Under the pieces are notes generated by a model, which was not told where the DNA came from, ran no database searches, and worked only from the letters and a program-made list of their open reading frames with translations. Positions 34,730-43,928 of a DNA stretch of 64,000 bases are shown here, in pieces. The stretch's first letter is position 1, and every line of letters starts with the position of its first letter. The position numbers were made by a program, and so were the translations under genes. Where the stretch lies: NCBI GenBank assembly GCA_030529505.1, contig JAUMWT010000001.1, positions 146,851-210,850 of the forward strand, given 5' to 3'. The stretch is from Allobrachymonas sp. (GTDB lineage: Bacteria; Pseudomonadota; Gammaproteobacteria; Burkholderiales; Burkholderiaceae_C).

Positions 34730-35046
34730 AAGAAGCAAATTTTAGGTTCTGATCGGCCATTTTCAGGGCGCAATCGATTGCTTTGATATGCAAGCCAAGG
34801 AGGGAGCCCGTATGCCCGCAAGCTGTGGTTCACACAGGCATCAAACAGCCAAGTCTAAGGCCGAGCCAATGGTATAAAACCACCCTTTGCCTGCGTCGTG
34901 CCTTTACGACATGCGCCATTTGTCGCCCAACCGATTGCAAGGCTCGGCGTGGACGCAAGCTGCGCGGTGCCTGCGTTTGAAAACGCTTTTGCAAACCAGC
35001 ACCCTGCTTCTCTACGCACAAGATTTTTTACAGAAACGCTTTGCTT
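34730..35046. other. Divergent intergenic region, YadG-like ATPase / tex
   Basis: No gene is supported in these 317 bases. A TATAAA hexamer at 34873-34878 could serve as a -10 box for tex, with no clear -35 partner. The short frames here have no family-like sequence. Confidence 0.4.
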
Positions 35047-37443
35047 ATGCCTCTATCCATCACCGAACAAATCGCCAGCGAAATTCGCGTACAAGCCCAT
35101 CAGGTGCAAGCCGCCATCGACCTGCTGGACGGTGGCGCCACCGTGCCCTTCATCGCCCGCTACCGCAAGGAGGCCACGGGCGGGCTGGACGACGCGCAAC
35201 TGCGCGAGCTGGAGGCGCGCCTGAGCTACCTGCGCGAGTTGCACGAGCGCCGCGCCGCCATCCTCAAAAGCATTGAGGAGCAAGGCAAGCTCACGCCCGA
35301 GTTGCGCGCCGCGATCGAGGCCGCGCCAACGAAGCAGGAGCTGGAAGACCTCTACCTGCCCTACAAGCCCAAGCGCCGCACCAAGGGGCAGATTGCGCGC
35401 GAATTCGGCATCGAGCCGCTGGCCGACCAGTTGTTTGCCGACCCCGCGCTGGACCCGCAAGTGGCCGCCCAGCCTTTCGTGAAAGCCGAAAAGGGCGAAG
35501 GCGGCGAAGACTTCACCACCATCGCTGCCGTGCTCGACGGCGTGCGCGACATCCTGAGCGAACGCTGGGCCGAAGACGCCGCGCTGGTGCAATCCTTGCG
35601 CGAATGGCTGTGGGCCGAGGGCCTGCTGCAAAGCAAGCTGGCCGCGGGCAAAAACGAAAACGACCCCGAAGTGGCCAAGTTCCGCGACTATTTCGATTAC
35701 GACGAGCCCATTGGCCGCGTGCCCAGCCACCGCGCGCTGGCCGTGTTTCGCGGGCGGCAGCTGGAGATTCTGGATGCCAAACTCGTCACGCCACTGGCCG
35801 CTGACGAAAAGACCAGTCTTGCTGAAGGCCGCATCGCCCAGCACCTGGGCTGGAGCCACCAAAGCCGCCCCGCCGACGACCTGTTGCGCAAATGTGTGAG
35901 CTGGACTTGGCGCGTGAAACTGAGCTTAAGCACCGAGCGCGACCTGTTCGCCCGCCTGCGCGAAGAGGCCGAAAAAGTCGCCATCAAGGTCTTTGCCGAC
36001 AACCTGCGCGACCTGCTGCTGGCCGCGCCCGCCGGGGCCAAGGCCGTGATGGGGCTGGACCCCGGCATCCGCACTGGCGTGAAAGTGGCCGTGGTGGATA
36101 GCACCGGCAAGCTGGTGGACACCGCCACCGTTTACCCGCACGAGCCACGCAAGGATTGGGACGGCAGCATCCACACCCTGGCGCGCCTCATCGCCCAGCA
36201 CGGCGTGCAGCTCATCGCCATTGGCAACGGCACCGCCAGCCGCGAAACGGACAAGCTCGCGGGCGACCTCATCAAGCACGTGCAAAAAATCGCGGCCAGC
36301 CAGCCCGGCATCACCCCGCCCACGATTGAAAAAATCGTCATCAGCGAAGCGGGTGCATCGGTTTACTCTGCCTCCGAATACGCCAGCCAAGAGCTGCCCG
36401 ACGTGGACGTGAGCCTGCGCGGCGCGGCCAGCATCGCCCGCCGTCTGCAAGACCCGCTGGCCGAACTCGTCAAGATCGACCCCAAGAGCATTGGCGTGGG
36501 CCAGTACCAGCACGACGTGAACCAGAGCGAGCTGGCCCGCGCGCTCGATGCCGTGGTGGAAGACTGCGTGAACGGCGTGGGCGTGGACTTGAACACCGCC
36601 AGCGCGCCGCTGCTGGCGCGGGTGTCGGGCCTATCCGCCACCGTGGCCAAATCCGTGGTGCGCTGGCGCGAGCAACACGGCGCCTTCCAGAACCGCCAGC
36701 AACTGCTGGAAGTCAGCGGCCTGGGCCCCAAAACCTTTGAGCAAAGCGCGGGCTTCTTGCGCATACGCGGCGGCAGCAACCCGTTGGACATGACGGGCGT
36801 GCACCCCGAAACCTATCCGGTGGTCGAGCAGATCATCGTCAGCACCGGCAAGCCCATCGACCAATTGATGGGCCGCAGCGAACTGCTCAAACCCCTCAAG
36901 CCCGAGCAGTTCGCCACCGATCAATTCGGTGCCATCACGGTGAAAGACATTCTGGCCGAACTGGAAAAACCCGGCCGCGACCCGCGCCCGGACTTCAAGG
37001 TCGCCCGCTTCAACGAAGGCGTGGAAGACATTGCCGACCTGAAGGAAGGCATGGTGCTCGAAGGCACCGTGAGCAACGTGGCCGCCTTTGGCGCCTTCGT
37101 CGATCTGGGCGTGCACCAGGACGGGCTGGTGCACGTCAGTCAGCTGTCGAACAAGTTTGTCAACGACGCGCGCGAAATCGTCAAGACCGGCCAGATCGTC
37201 AAAGTGAAGGTGCTGGAAGTGGACGTGCCGCGCAAGCGCATCAGCCTGACGATGAAGCTGGACGCGCCCACGGGCAGGCGCGAAGGCCGTGACGCCAGAG
37301 GCGAAAACCGCTTTGAACCAGCAGGCCGTAGCACAGGCCGTGGCGGCTATTCAAGCGACCGCAGCCGGGGCCAAGGTCGCCACTCAAGTGCACCCGCCAC
37401 GGCCATGGCATCGGCTTTTGAAAAGCTCAAGGGCTTAAAGTGA
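35047..37443 (+). CDS. tex: RNA-binding transcriptional accessory protein Tex
   Basis: A 798-residue S1-type RNA-binding protein that affects transcription. Tex_N starts at residue 1; a YqgF/RNase H-like fold contains [23 protein letters not shown] (about 335-358); a helix-hairpin-helix pair is at [49 protein letters not shown]; the S1 domain is at [34 protein letters not shown]; and a basic Gly/Arg-rich tail ends the protein. ATG 35047 is used; a TTG 6 bases earlier is also in frame. Confidence 0.97.
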   Translation: MPLSITEQIASEIRVQAHQVQAAIDLLDGGATVPFIARYRKEATGGLDDAQLRELEARLSYLRELHERRAAILKSIEEQGKLTPELRAAIEAAPTKQELEDLYLPYKPKRRTKGQIAREFGIEPLADQLFADPALDPQVAAQPFVKAEKGEGGEDFTTIAAVLDGVRDILSERWAEDAALVQSLREWLWAEGLLQSKLAAGKNENDPEVAKFRDYFDYDEPIGRVPSHRALAVFRGRQLEILDAKLVTPLAADEKTSLAEGRIAQHLGWSHQSRPADDLLRKCVSWTWRVKLSLSTERDLFARLREEAEKVAIKVFADNLRDLLLAAPAGAKAVMGLDPGIRTGVKVAVVDSTGKLVDTATVYPHEPRKDWDGSIHTLARLIAQHGVQLIAIGNGTASRETDKLAGDLIKHVQKIAASQPGITPPTIEKIVISEAGASVYSASEYASQELPDVDVSLRGAASIARRLQDPLAELVKIDPKSIGVGQYQHDVNQSELARALDAVVEDCVNGVGVDLNTASAPLLARVSGLSATVAKSVVRWREQHGAFQNRQQLLEVSGLGPKTFEQSAGFLRIRGGSNPLDMTGVHPETYPVVEQIIVSTGKPIDQLMGRSELLKPLKPEQFATDQFGAITVKDILAELEKPGRDPRPDFKVARFNEGVEDIADLKEGMVLEGTVSNVAAFGAFVDLGVHQDGLVHVSQLSNKFVNDAREIVKTGQIVKVKVLEVDVPRKRISLTMKLDAPTGRREGRDARGENRFEPAGRSTGRGGYSSDRSRGQGRHSSAPATAMASAFEKLKGLK

Positions 37444-37526
37444 TTTTAATAATTGAATAAACCTATGTTTTATGATTAACTAATATGATCTTAATTATTG
37501 AAGAGTATGAATTTGAAAATTTCTTA
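37444..37526. other. AT-rich spacer after tex
   Basis: About 80 bases of very AT-rich DNA lie between the tex stop and the mobile element. No hairpin with a T-run was recognised. It marks the left edge of the defence island and may act as an AT-rich insertion target or promoter region for the downstream genes. Confidence 0.5.
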
Positions 37527-37698
37527 GAGCCTGTTCAAAATCTCTGCACAGCGAGCAATCAAGCGGATTTGGGTGGTCTGCGGTGTTGCAAAACTTGCCA
37601 ATAGCACGCACGATTCACGCACCATTGGCCGCGTTTTGCGCCTTGCATTCCATCCCAAACCGCTTTTGCCCACTCACGCCGAGATCTTGAACAGGCTC
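37527..37698 (-). mobile_element. MITE-like element, copy 4
   Basis: A 172-bp element in the same orientation as copy 3 and very similar to it. The ends are GAGCCTGTTCAAAATCTC and GAGATCTTGAACAGGCTC, with an exact TTA duplication (37524-37526 and 37699-37701). Compared with copy 3 the loop of the core hairpin carries about 11 extra bases (GATTCACGCAC-type duplication). The element ends 17 bases before the start of the restriction gene, so it lies in its 5' region and could carry or alter its promoter. Confidence 0.9.
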
Positions 37699-37715
37699 TT
37701 ACCAATAAACTCTTT

Positions 37716-40700
37716 ATGAGCCATTATTTTTTCCAGCAACCCATTCTCAATTCGCCCTATGAATACCCCGCCCGGCACTGGGCGCTGGACGAGGCCGGGC
37801 AGCCCACCGGGCAAGTCATCGACAGCCGCCGCCGCGCGGACTTCATCACCCCCATTCCCCGGCCGCGCAAGGCGCGCGGCGCGCAGTCTGAACTGGCGCT
37901 GGGCAGCCAGCACGGCAGTGACAACCAGCTCTACCACAGAGACCTTATCAACGCCGTGCGGCAGGAGGTGGACGCCTGGCGCCAGTTGCCGCCCTCGCAG
38001 TGGCGGGTCACGCCGGAAACCGCGCGCCTGTTGCAACACTGGCGCACGCATGACTTTGCCGGCGTGCGCCCGTTTTTCTGCCAGGTCGAGGCTGCCGAAA
38101 CCGCCATCTGGCTGACTGAAGTCGCGCCACAGCTGGGCCAGCGCGGCCAGCGCTTTCTGGAGCACCTTGCCAAAGTCAACGATGACGCCAACCCCGGCCT
38201 GATGCGGCTGGCGCTCAAGCTCGCCACCGGCGCGGGCAAGACCACTGTCATGGCGATGCTGATTGCCTGGCAAACGGTCAACGCCGTGCGCCACCCCGGC
38301 AGCAAAAAATTCACCCGCGGCTTTTTGCTCGTGGCGCCGGGCATCACCATCCGCGACCGCCTGCGCGTGCTCCTGCCCAACGATCCGGACAGCTATTACG
38401 CCAGCCGCGAGATCGTGCCGCGCGACATGCTGGCCGATCTGGACAGGGCCAAGATCGTCATCACCAACTACCACGCCTTCAAGCGGCGCGAGCGCATGGA
38501 GCTTTCCAAGGGCGGCCGCCGCCTGCTGCAAGGGCGCACCGGCAGCGCGCCGGACACGCTGGAAACCGAGGGCCAGATGCTGCAACGGGTGATGCCGGAG
38601 CTGATGGGCATGAAAAACATCCTTGTCCTCAACGACGAGGCCCACCATTGCTACCGCGAAAAGCCCGCCTCCGATGAGGACTACATCGACGACAAGGGCA
38701 ATCCGCTGACCGGCGATGACCTCAAGGCCGCCAAAGCGCACGCCCAAAGCGAGAACGAAGCCGCCCGCCTGTGGATTTCCGGCCTTGAAACCGTGCAGCG
38801 CCATCTCGGGGTGCAGCGCGTCATCGACCTCTCGGCCACGCCCTTCTTTCTGGCCGGCTCCGGCTATGCCGAAGGCACGCTGTTTCCGTGGACGATGAGC
38901 GATTTTTCGCTGATGGACGCCATCGAATGCGGCATCGTCAAACTGCCGCGTGTGCCGGTGTCGCAAAACATCCCCGGCAGCGAAATGCCCATCTACCGCG
39001 AGCTGTGGAAACACATCGGCAAAAAAATGCCCAAAAAAGGTCGCGGCAAGGGCGGTGCGCTGGATCCGCACGCCATCCCCGTGGAGCTGCAAACCGCGCT
39101 GGAGGCGCTGTACGGCCACTACGTGCAAACCTTCGAGGCCTGGAAAAAGGCTGGCATCAAAGTGCCGCCCTGCTTCATCGTGGTGTGCAACAACACCGCC
39201 ACCTCCAAGCTGGTGTACGACTACATCGCTGGCTTCGGGCGCACCGATGACGACGGCAACATCCACCCCATCCCTGGCCGCTTGGAGCTGTTCCGCAACC
39301 ACGACGACTACGGCAATCCGCTGGCGCGCCCCAACACGCTGCTGATCGACAGCGAACAACTGGAATCGGGCGAGGCGCTGGACGACAACTTCCGCCGCAT
39401 GGCCGGCGATGAAATCGAGCGCTTCCGCCGCGAGATCATCGAGCGCACCGGCGACCGCGCCCGCGCCGATGAACTTAGCGACCAGGACTTGCTGCGCGAA
39501 GTCATGAACACCGTCGGCAAACCCGGCCGGCTGGGCGAATCCATCCGCTGCGTGGTGTCGGTGTCCATGCTCACCGAGGGCTGGGACGCCAACACCGTCA
39601 CCCACATCCTTGGCGTGCGCGCCTTTGGCGCCCAGCTCCTGTGCGAACAGGTCATCGGCCGCGCGCTGCGCCGCCAATCTTACGAACTCAATGCCCAGGG
39701 GCTGTTTGACGTGGAATATGCCGACGTCTTCGGCATTCCCTTCGACTTCACCGCCAAGCCTGTCGTCACCGCCCCGCCCACGCCGCGCGAAACCGTCATC
39801 GTCAAGGCGATGCGACCCGAGCGCGACCATTTGGAAATCCGCTTCCCGCGCGTGCTGGGCTACCGCGTCGAACGACCGCAAGCCGGATTGCAGGCGCGCT
39901 TTGGCGATGAGCACCACATGACGCTCACCCCCGACATGGTCGGCCCCACGCAAACCCAGAATGCCGGCCTCATTGGTGAGGCCGTCAACCTGACCGTGCA
40001 GCACCTGGGCGACGTGCGCCAATCCACCCTGCTGATGGAGCTGACGCGCCACCTGATCCAGCACTGGCGCGAGCCGGGGCAAGAGCCGCCCATCCACCTG
40101 TTCGGCCAGCTCAAGCGCATTGTTCGCCAATGGCTGGATGAATGCCTGCACTGCAAGGGCGGCACCTATCCGGCGCAACTCATGTATGGCGAGCTGACCG
40201 ACAAGGCCTGCCAGAAAATCACCGCCGCCATCACCCGCGAGGCGCTGGAAAACGGCGCGCAAATCAAGGCCATCCTCGACCCCTACAACCCCACCGGCAG
40301 CACCGCGCACGTGCGCTTTGCCACCGCGCGCGAAGGTCGCTGGGAAACCCTGGGCCCGCCGCCCAAGAATCACGTCAACTGGGTCGTCACCGACAGCGAC
40401 TGGGAGGCCGAGTTCTGCCGCGTGGCCGAGCAGCACCCGCGCGTGATCGCCTACACCAAAAACCACAACCTGGGGCTGGACGTGCCCTACCAGTTTGGCC
40501 CGGACAACCGCCTGTACCGGCCCGACTTCATCGTGCTGGTGGACGATGGCCACGGCGCGGACGACCCGCTGCACCTCATCGTCGAAATCAAGGGCTACCG
40601 CCGCGAGGATGCCGACTTCAAGAAAGCTGCCATGCAAAGCTACTGGCTGCCCGCCGTCAACCACCTGGGCACCCACGGCCGCTGGGCCTTTGCCGAATTT

Positions 40701-40793
40701 GGCGACGTGTACGAAATGCAAAGCGACTTTGCCCAGAAGGTGCAGGCCGAGTTCGACCGCATGCTGCAAGCCCACTCAGGAGACGCACCATGA
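37716..40793 (+). CDS. Type III-like restriction endonuclease subunit (BPTD_3080 family)
   Basis: A 1025-residue SF2 helicase-nuclease. Walker A is LATGAGKTTVM at about 169-179; the DExH equivalent is LNDEAHHCY near 305; motif III is LSATPF near 372; motif VI is QVIGRALRRQSYE near 645. The C-terminal nuclease has PDFIVLVDDGHG ... LIVEIKGYRRE (about 937-960), a PD-(D/E)XK site. These are the features of BPTD_3080-type restriction subunits paired with a separate methyltransferase gene, found here at 43929. Its stop overlaps the next start (ATGA). It should cut unmodified foreign DNA with ATP. Confidence 0.92.
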   Translation: MSHYFFQQPILNSPYEYPARHWALDEAGQPTGQVIDSRRRADFITPIPRPRKARGAQSELALGSQHGSDNQLYHRDLINAVRQEVDAWRQLPPSQWRVTPETARLLQHWRTHDFAGVRPFFCQVEAAETAIWLTEVAPQLGQRGQRFLEHLAKVNDDANPGLMRLALKLATGAGKTTVMAMLIAWQTVNAVRHPGSKKFTRGFLLVAPGITIRDRLRVLLPNDPDSYYASREIVPRDMLADLDRAKIVITNYHAFKRRERMELSKGGRRLLQGRTGSAPDTLETEGQMLQRVMPELMGMKNILVLNDEAHHCYREKPASDEDYIDDKGNPLTGDDLKAAKAHAQSENEAARLWISGLETVQRHLGVQRVIDLSATPFFLAGSGYAEGTLFPWTMSDFSLMDAIECGIVKLPRVPVSQNIPGSEMPIYRELWKHIGKKMPKKGRGKGGALDPHAIPVELQTALEALYGHYVQTFEAWKKAGIKVPPCFIVVCNNTATSKLVYDYIAGFGRTDDDGNIHPIPGRLELFRNHDDYGNPLARPNTLLIDSEQLESGEALDDNFRRMAGDEIERFRREIIERTGDRARADELSDQDLLREVMNTVGKPGRLGESIRCVVSVSMLTEGWDANTVTHILGVRAFGAQLLCEQVIGRALRRQSYELNAQGLFDVEYADVFGIPFDFTAKPVVTAPPTPRETVIVKAMRPERDHLEIRFPRVLGYRVERPQAGLQARFGDEHHMTLTPDMVGPTQTQNAGLIGEAVNLTVQHLGDVRQSTLLMELTRHLIQHWREPGQEPPIHLFGQLKRIVRQWLDECLHCKGGTYPAQLMYGELTDKACQKITAAITREALENGAQIKAILDPYNPTGSTAHVRFATAREGRWETLGPPPKNHVNWVVTDSDWEAEFCRVAEQHPRVIAYTKNHNLGLDVPYQFGPDNRLYRPDFIVLVDDGHGADDPLHLIVEIKGYRREDADFKKAAMQSYWLPAVNHLGTHGRWAFAEFGDVYEMQSDFAQKVQAEFDRMLQAHSGDAP

Positions 40794-42196
40794 TTACCCC
40801 TGAGCAGATCGACCTGTGGCGCAGCAGTGCGCGCGAAACCCAGAACCTGGAGTTCAAGGAAGCCAAGAGCCAGTACGACACCCACAAGCTCTGCCGCTAC
40901 TGTGTGGCGCTTGCCAACGAGGGTGGCGGCCATCTGGTGCTGGGTGTGGCCGACAAGCCGCCGCGTCCCGTTGTGGGCAGCGCCGCCTTTGCCAATGCAC
41001 AGGACATTGCCGAAAAACTGTTTGAACGGCTGGGCTTTCGCGTGGAGGCTGAAGCAGTTGCGCACCCGGATGGGCGCGTTGTGGTATTCAGCGTCCCGGC
41101 GCGCCCACGGGGTACAGCCTATCACCTGGACGGCGCCTATCTGATGCGTTCGGGCGAAGAGCTGGTGCCCATGAGTGAAGACCGGCTGCGCCAAATCTTT
41201 GCCGAGGGACAGCCAGCGTGGCTGGAAAACATCGCCCTGCAAAACGCCTCGGCGCAAGACGTGGTGCAACTGCTCGACACACAGGCCTTCTTTGATCTGT
41301 TGCGCCTGAACTATCCCACGGAACAGACGGGTGTATTGAGCCGCCTGTGTGACGAGCGCCTGATCGAGCGCAGCGCGCAAGGCTTTCACATTCTGAACAT
41401 CGGAGCCGTGCTGCTGGCCAAGAACCTGCGCAGCTTTCCGGACATTGCCCGCAAAGCGCCACGCATCATTGTCTATACGGGTGAATCCAAGTTGCAGACG
41501 CAATCGGATGTCTTTGGCGAAAAGGGCTATGCCGTTGACTTCGAGGGTCTGGTGCAGCAGGTGATGGACAAGCTGCCGCAAAACGAGGTCATCGAAGGCG
41601 CCATCCGCAAGGCGGTCAAGCTGCTGCCCAAGACACCCATTCGCGAATTGCTCGCCAATGCGCTGATTCACCAGGACTTTGAAATCGGAGGGGCATCGCC
41701 CATCGTGGAAATCTTTGCCAACCGGGTGGAAATCTCCAACCCGGGCGAACCCATCGTGCCCGTGGAACGCTTCATCGACGGCTACCAGTCGCGCAATGAA
41801 CGGCTGGCCGACCTGATGCGCCGCTTTGGCATCTGCGAGGAAAAAAGCAGTGGCATCGACCGGGTGGTTGAAACCGCAGAAATCATGCAGCTACCCGCCC
41901 CCGAGTTCCTCACCAGCCACCGGCGCACCATCGTGGTCATCCACGGCCCGCGTGCGTTTGGGGACATGAATGGCGGCGATCGCGTCCGCGCCTGCTACCA
42001 GCACTGCGTATTGCAGTACGTGCTGCGCAAGCAGATGACCAACCAATCCTTGCGCGATCGCTTTGGCCTGCCAGCCAGTGCGGGCAATACTGTCTCACAG
42101 ATCATCACTGCCACTTTGGAGCAGGGACTGATCAAAAGCGATCCGGTCGCGCCAAGCTCCAAACGCTACGCCCGCTACATCCCTGCATGGGCTTGA
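40790..42196 (+). CDS. AlbA_2/Schlafen-type ATP-binding protein (COG2865-like)
   Basis: A 468-residue protein with an AlbA_2 (Schlafen AlbA) domain at the N-terminus: NLEFKEAKSQYDTHKLCRYCVALANEGGGHLVLGVADK. The middle has a HATPase-like block (PIRELLANALIHQDFEIGGASPIVEIFANRVEISNPGEP) and SSGIDRVVETAE, and the C-terminus a winged-helix part. COG2865 proteins are putative regulators with a degenerate HATPase fold and are common in defence islands. Its start overlaps the restriction gene by ATGA, so both are likely co-translated. A 3'-end remnant of the restriction gene downstream suggests this gene was inserted between that gene and its former neighbour. Confidence 0.88.
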   Translation: MITPEQIDLWRSSARETQNLEFKEAKSQYDTHKLCRYCVALANEGGGHLVLGVADKPPRPVVGSAAFANAQDIAEKLFERLGFRVEAEAVAHPDGRVVVFSVPARPRGTAYHLDGAYLMRSGEELVPMSEDRLRQIFAEGQPAWLENIALQNASAQDVVQLLDTQAFFDLLRLNYPTEQTGVLSRLCDERLIERSAQGFHILNIGAVLLAKNLRSFPDIARKAPRIIVYTGESKLQTQSDVFGEKGYAVDFEGLVQQVMDKLPQNEVIEGAIRKAVKLLPKTPIRELLANALIHQDFEIGGASPIVEIFANRVEISNPGEPIVPVERFIDGYQSRNERLADLMRRFGICEEKSSGIDRVVETAEIMQLPAPEFLTSHRRTIVVIHGPRAFGDMNGGDRVRACYQHCVLQYVLRKQMTNQSLRDRFGLPASAGNTVSQIITATLEQGLIKSDPVAPSSKRYARYIPAWA

Positions 42197-42201
42197 GCGT
42201 C

Positions 42202-42448
42202 ATTTCATTGCAAATGAGGCTTGAACGCCGAGAAATTTTTAACGTGTTGATTTCAAATGGATTTCTTATTTCATCGCAAATCTTTCCGCTGCCCGCATGC
42301 CAAGCCGCACCAGCGCGGGGGCAGCACTCAGATGCCCCCTGTAGCTGCCTTTGACCTGTCCTTGCACGCATTTCATCGCAAATGGCACGCTGCCCAGCAA
42401 AAGGCGACAACATGTTGATTCAAAACGTTTTTTCATTTCATCGCAAAT
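42202..42448. repeat. Fourfold 14-mer ATTTCATCGCAAAT between AlbA_2 and Fic genes
   Basis: The 14-mer starts at 42202 (one mismatch), 42268, 42370 and 42435, so it forms two pairs with 66- and 65-bp spacing; around sites 2 and 4 the pairs also share GTTGATT-type sequence upstream, which suggests a duplicated unit. The gap is AT-richer than the flanking genes. The sites are upstream of the Fic gene and could be operators for one of the neighbouring HTH-bearing proteins, or the remains of an inserted unit. Confidence 0.75.
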
Positions 42449-42551
42449 CGTGCCAGCGGATCGTCACGGCAGATGGCCTGTCGCATGCACCGCCCGTCGG
42501 TTCAGGCGCCAGCGCACGCAATGCGCAAGCCTCAAGCCCAGCTGGCCGGGC

Positions 42552-42609
42552 CTTTGCCCGGAAGGTACAGGCAGAGTTCGACCGCATGCAGTCCGGGATA
42601 CAGCCATGA
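42552..42609 (+). pseudogene. Remnant of a restriction-gene 3' end
   Basis: The sequence at 42552-42590 matches 40727-40765, the last part of the restriction gene (reading FAQKVQAEFDRM there and FARKVQAEFDRM here), with about 35 of 38 bases identical, and it runs in frame to a TGA at 42607-42609. It is a short, truncated duplicate of that gene's end, placed directly before the Fic gene. Confidence 0.8.
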
Positions 42610-42697
42610 ATCCGGCGTTTTCTATACATATCCGCCATGACATGCATGGAAGAATGCGGTGTTCCATGCAGGTTTTTGCCGAAAAAGGTGCGTTGCC

Positions 42698-43831
42698 ATG
42701 AAATTTGAAAGCTTCAAACCCGGCCGCTGGCAGCAGCGCCTGCAATACAAAAGCTTCGAGCCCACGCCCGTCAACCACGACTGGCAATGGGAGGACGCGC
42801 AGATCAACCTGTTGCTGGAGTCCGCCAACCGGGCGCTGGGCGAGCTCAACGCCTTCTCGCTGATCGTGCCGGATATCGACCTGTTCATCGAAATGCACGT
42901 GGTCAAGGAGGCGCAGACTTCCAGCCGCATCGAAGGCACGCGCACCGGCATCGAAGAGGCCGTGCTGCCGGAAGAGCAGATCGCCCCGGAAAAGCGCGAC
43001 GACTGGCGCGAGGTGCGCAACTACATCGATGCGGTCAACACCGCCATCGCCGCGCTGGAAAACCTGCCGCTGTCCAACCGCCTGCTGCGCCAGGCGCATG
43101 CCACCCTGATGCAAGGCGTGCGCGGCGAGCACAAGCAACCGGGCGAATTTCGCGCCAGTCAAAACTGGATTGGCGGCTCCAGCCTGATGGATGCGGCCTT
43201 CATCCCCCCGCATCATGAGGATGTGCCCGAGCTGATGGGCGATCTGGAAAAGTTCTGGCACAACGACACCATCACAGTGCCGCACTTGATCCGCGTTGCC
43301 ATCAGTCACTACCAGTTTGAAACCATCCACCCCTTCCTGGACGGCAATGGCCGCATTGGCCGCCTGCTGATACCGCTGTATCTGGTCAGCCATGGCCTGC
43401 TGGCCAAGCCTTCGTTGTACCTGTCGGACTTTTTCGAGCGCCACCGCGGCAGCTACTACGACGCCTTGACGCGCGTGCGCGCCTCCGGCGACATGGGCCA
43501 CTGGGTGCGCTTCTTCCTGCAAGGCGTGCTGGAAACCGCCACCAAGGGCCGCGACACCTTCAGCAAAGTGCTGGCGCTGCGCACCGATGTGGAGCAACGC
43601 ATTCTGACACTGGGCAAGCGGGTGCCCAACGCGCGGGCCACGCTCAACCTCCTGTACCGCCGCCCGATGGTGGCATCTTCCGACCTGGAGCGCGAACTGC
43701 AAGTCTCGGCGCCCACGGCGCAGGCGCTGATCAAGGACTTGATCCGACTGGGCATTCTGGTGGAGATCACCGGCCAGAACCGCTGGCGTCTTTACGCTTT
43801 TGATGCTTACCTGGACCTCTTCCTGGGCTAA
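42698..43831 (+). CDS. Fic family protein (AMPylase type, N-terminal inhibitory helix)
   Basis: A 377-residue Fic protein. The catalytic loop HPFLDGNGRIGR is at about residues 211-222 and matches HxFx(D/E)GNGRxxR, so it should be active. The inhibitory motif TSSRIEGT near residue 74-81 fits the (S/T)xxxE(G/N) pattern of class II Fic proteins, where the helix lies in the N-terminus of the same chain. A winged-helix part at the C-terminus (ARATLNLLYRRPMVASSDLERELQVSAPTAQALIKDLIRLGILVEI) suggests DNA binding. ATG 42698 is preferred. It sits between the restriction and methyltransferase genes of a type III-like system. Confidence 0.92.
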   Translation: MKFESFKPGRWQQRLQYKSFEPTPVNHDWQWEDAQINLLLESANRALGELNAFSLIVPDIDLFIEMHVVKEAQTSSRIEGTRTGIEEAVLPEEQIAPEKRDDWREVRNYIDAVNTAIAALENLPLSNRLLRQAHATLMQGVRGEHKQPGEFRASQNWIGGSSLMDAAFIPPHHEDVPELMGDLEKFWHNDTITVPHLIRVAISHYQFETIHPFLDGNGRIGRLLIPLYLVSHGLLAKPSLYLSDFFERHRGSYYDALTRVRASGDMGHWVRFFLQGVLETATKGRDTFSKVLALRTDVEQRILTLGKRVPNARATLNLLYRRPMVASSDLERELQVSAPTAQALIKDLIRLGILVEITGQNRWRLYAFDAYLDLFLG

Positions 43832-43842
43832 GGATGCGCCGC

Positions 43843-43877
43843 TTGCCTTAACTTGTCCGCCTGCTAAGTTAAGGCAA
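43843..43877. promoter_or_regulatory. 12-bp inverted repeat upstream of the methyltransferase gene
   Basis: A perfect inverted repeat TTGCCTTAACTT (43843-43854) / AAGTTAAGGCAA (43866-43877), with a third, partial half-site CCCTTAACTTA at 43887-43897. No T-run follows, so it is not a typical terminator. It lies 52-86 bases upstream of the methyltransferase start, between it and the Fic gene. A binding site for the Fic protein's winged-helix domain or for another regulator is possible. Confidence 0.6.
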
Positions 43878-43928
43878 ACGCGTTTCCCTTAACTTAGTTG
43901 CCTTCTTGATTAAAGATCACCACACCTC

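Noticed and set aside
37674-40775. Open frame of 1033 codons on the minus strand
   Set aside because: It lies fully antisense to the restriction gene, which has all helicase motifs; the antisense protein has no family-like sequence and results from GC-rich codon use.
42202-42448. CRISPR array
   Set aside because: Only four 14-bp repeats at unequal distances, with no uniform spacers and no cas genes.
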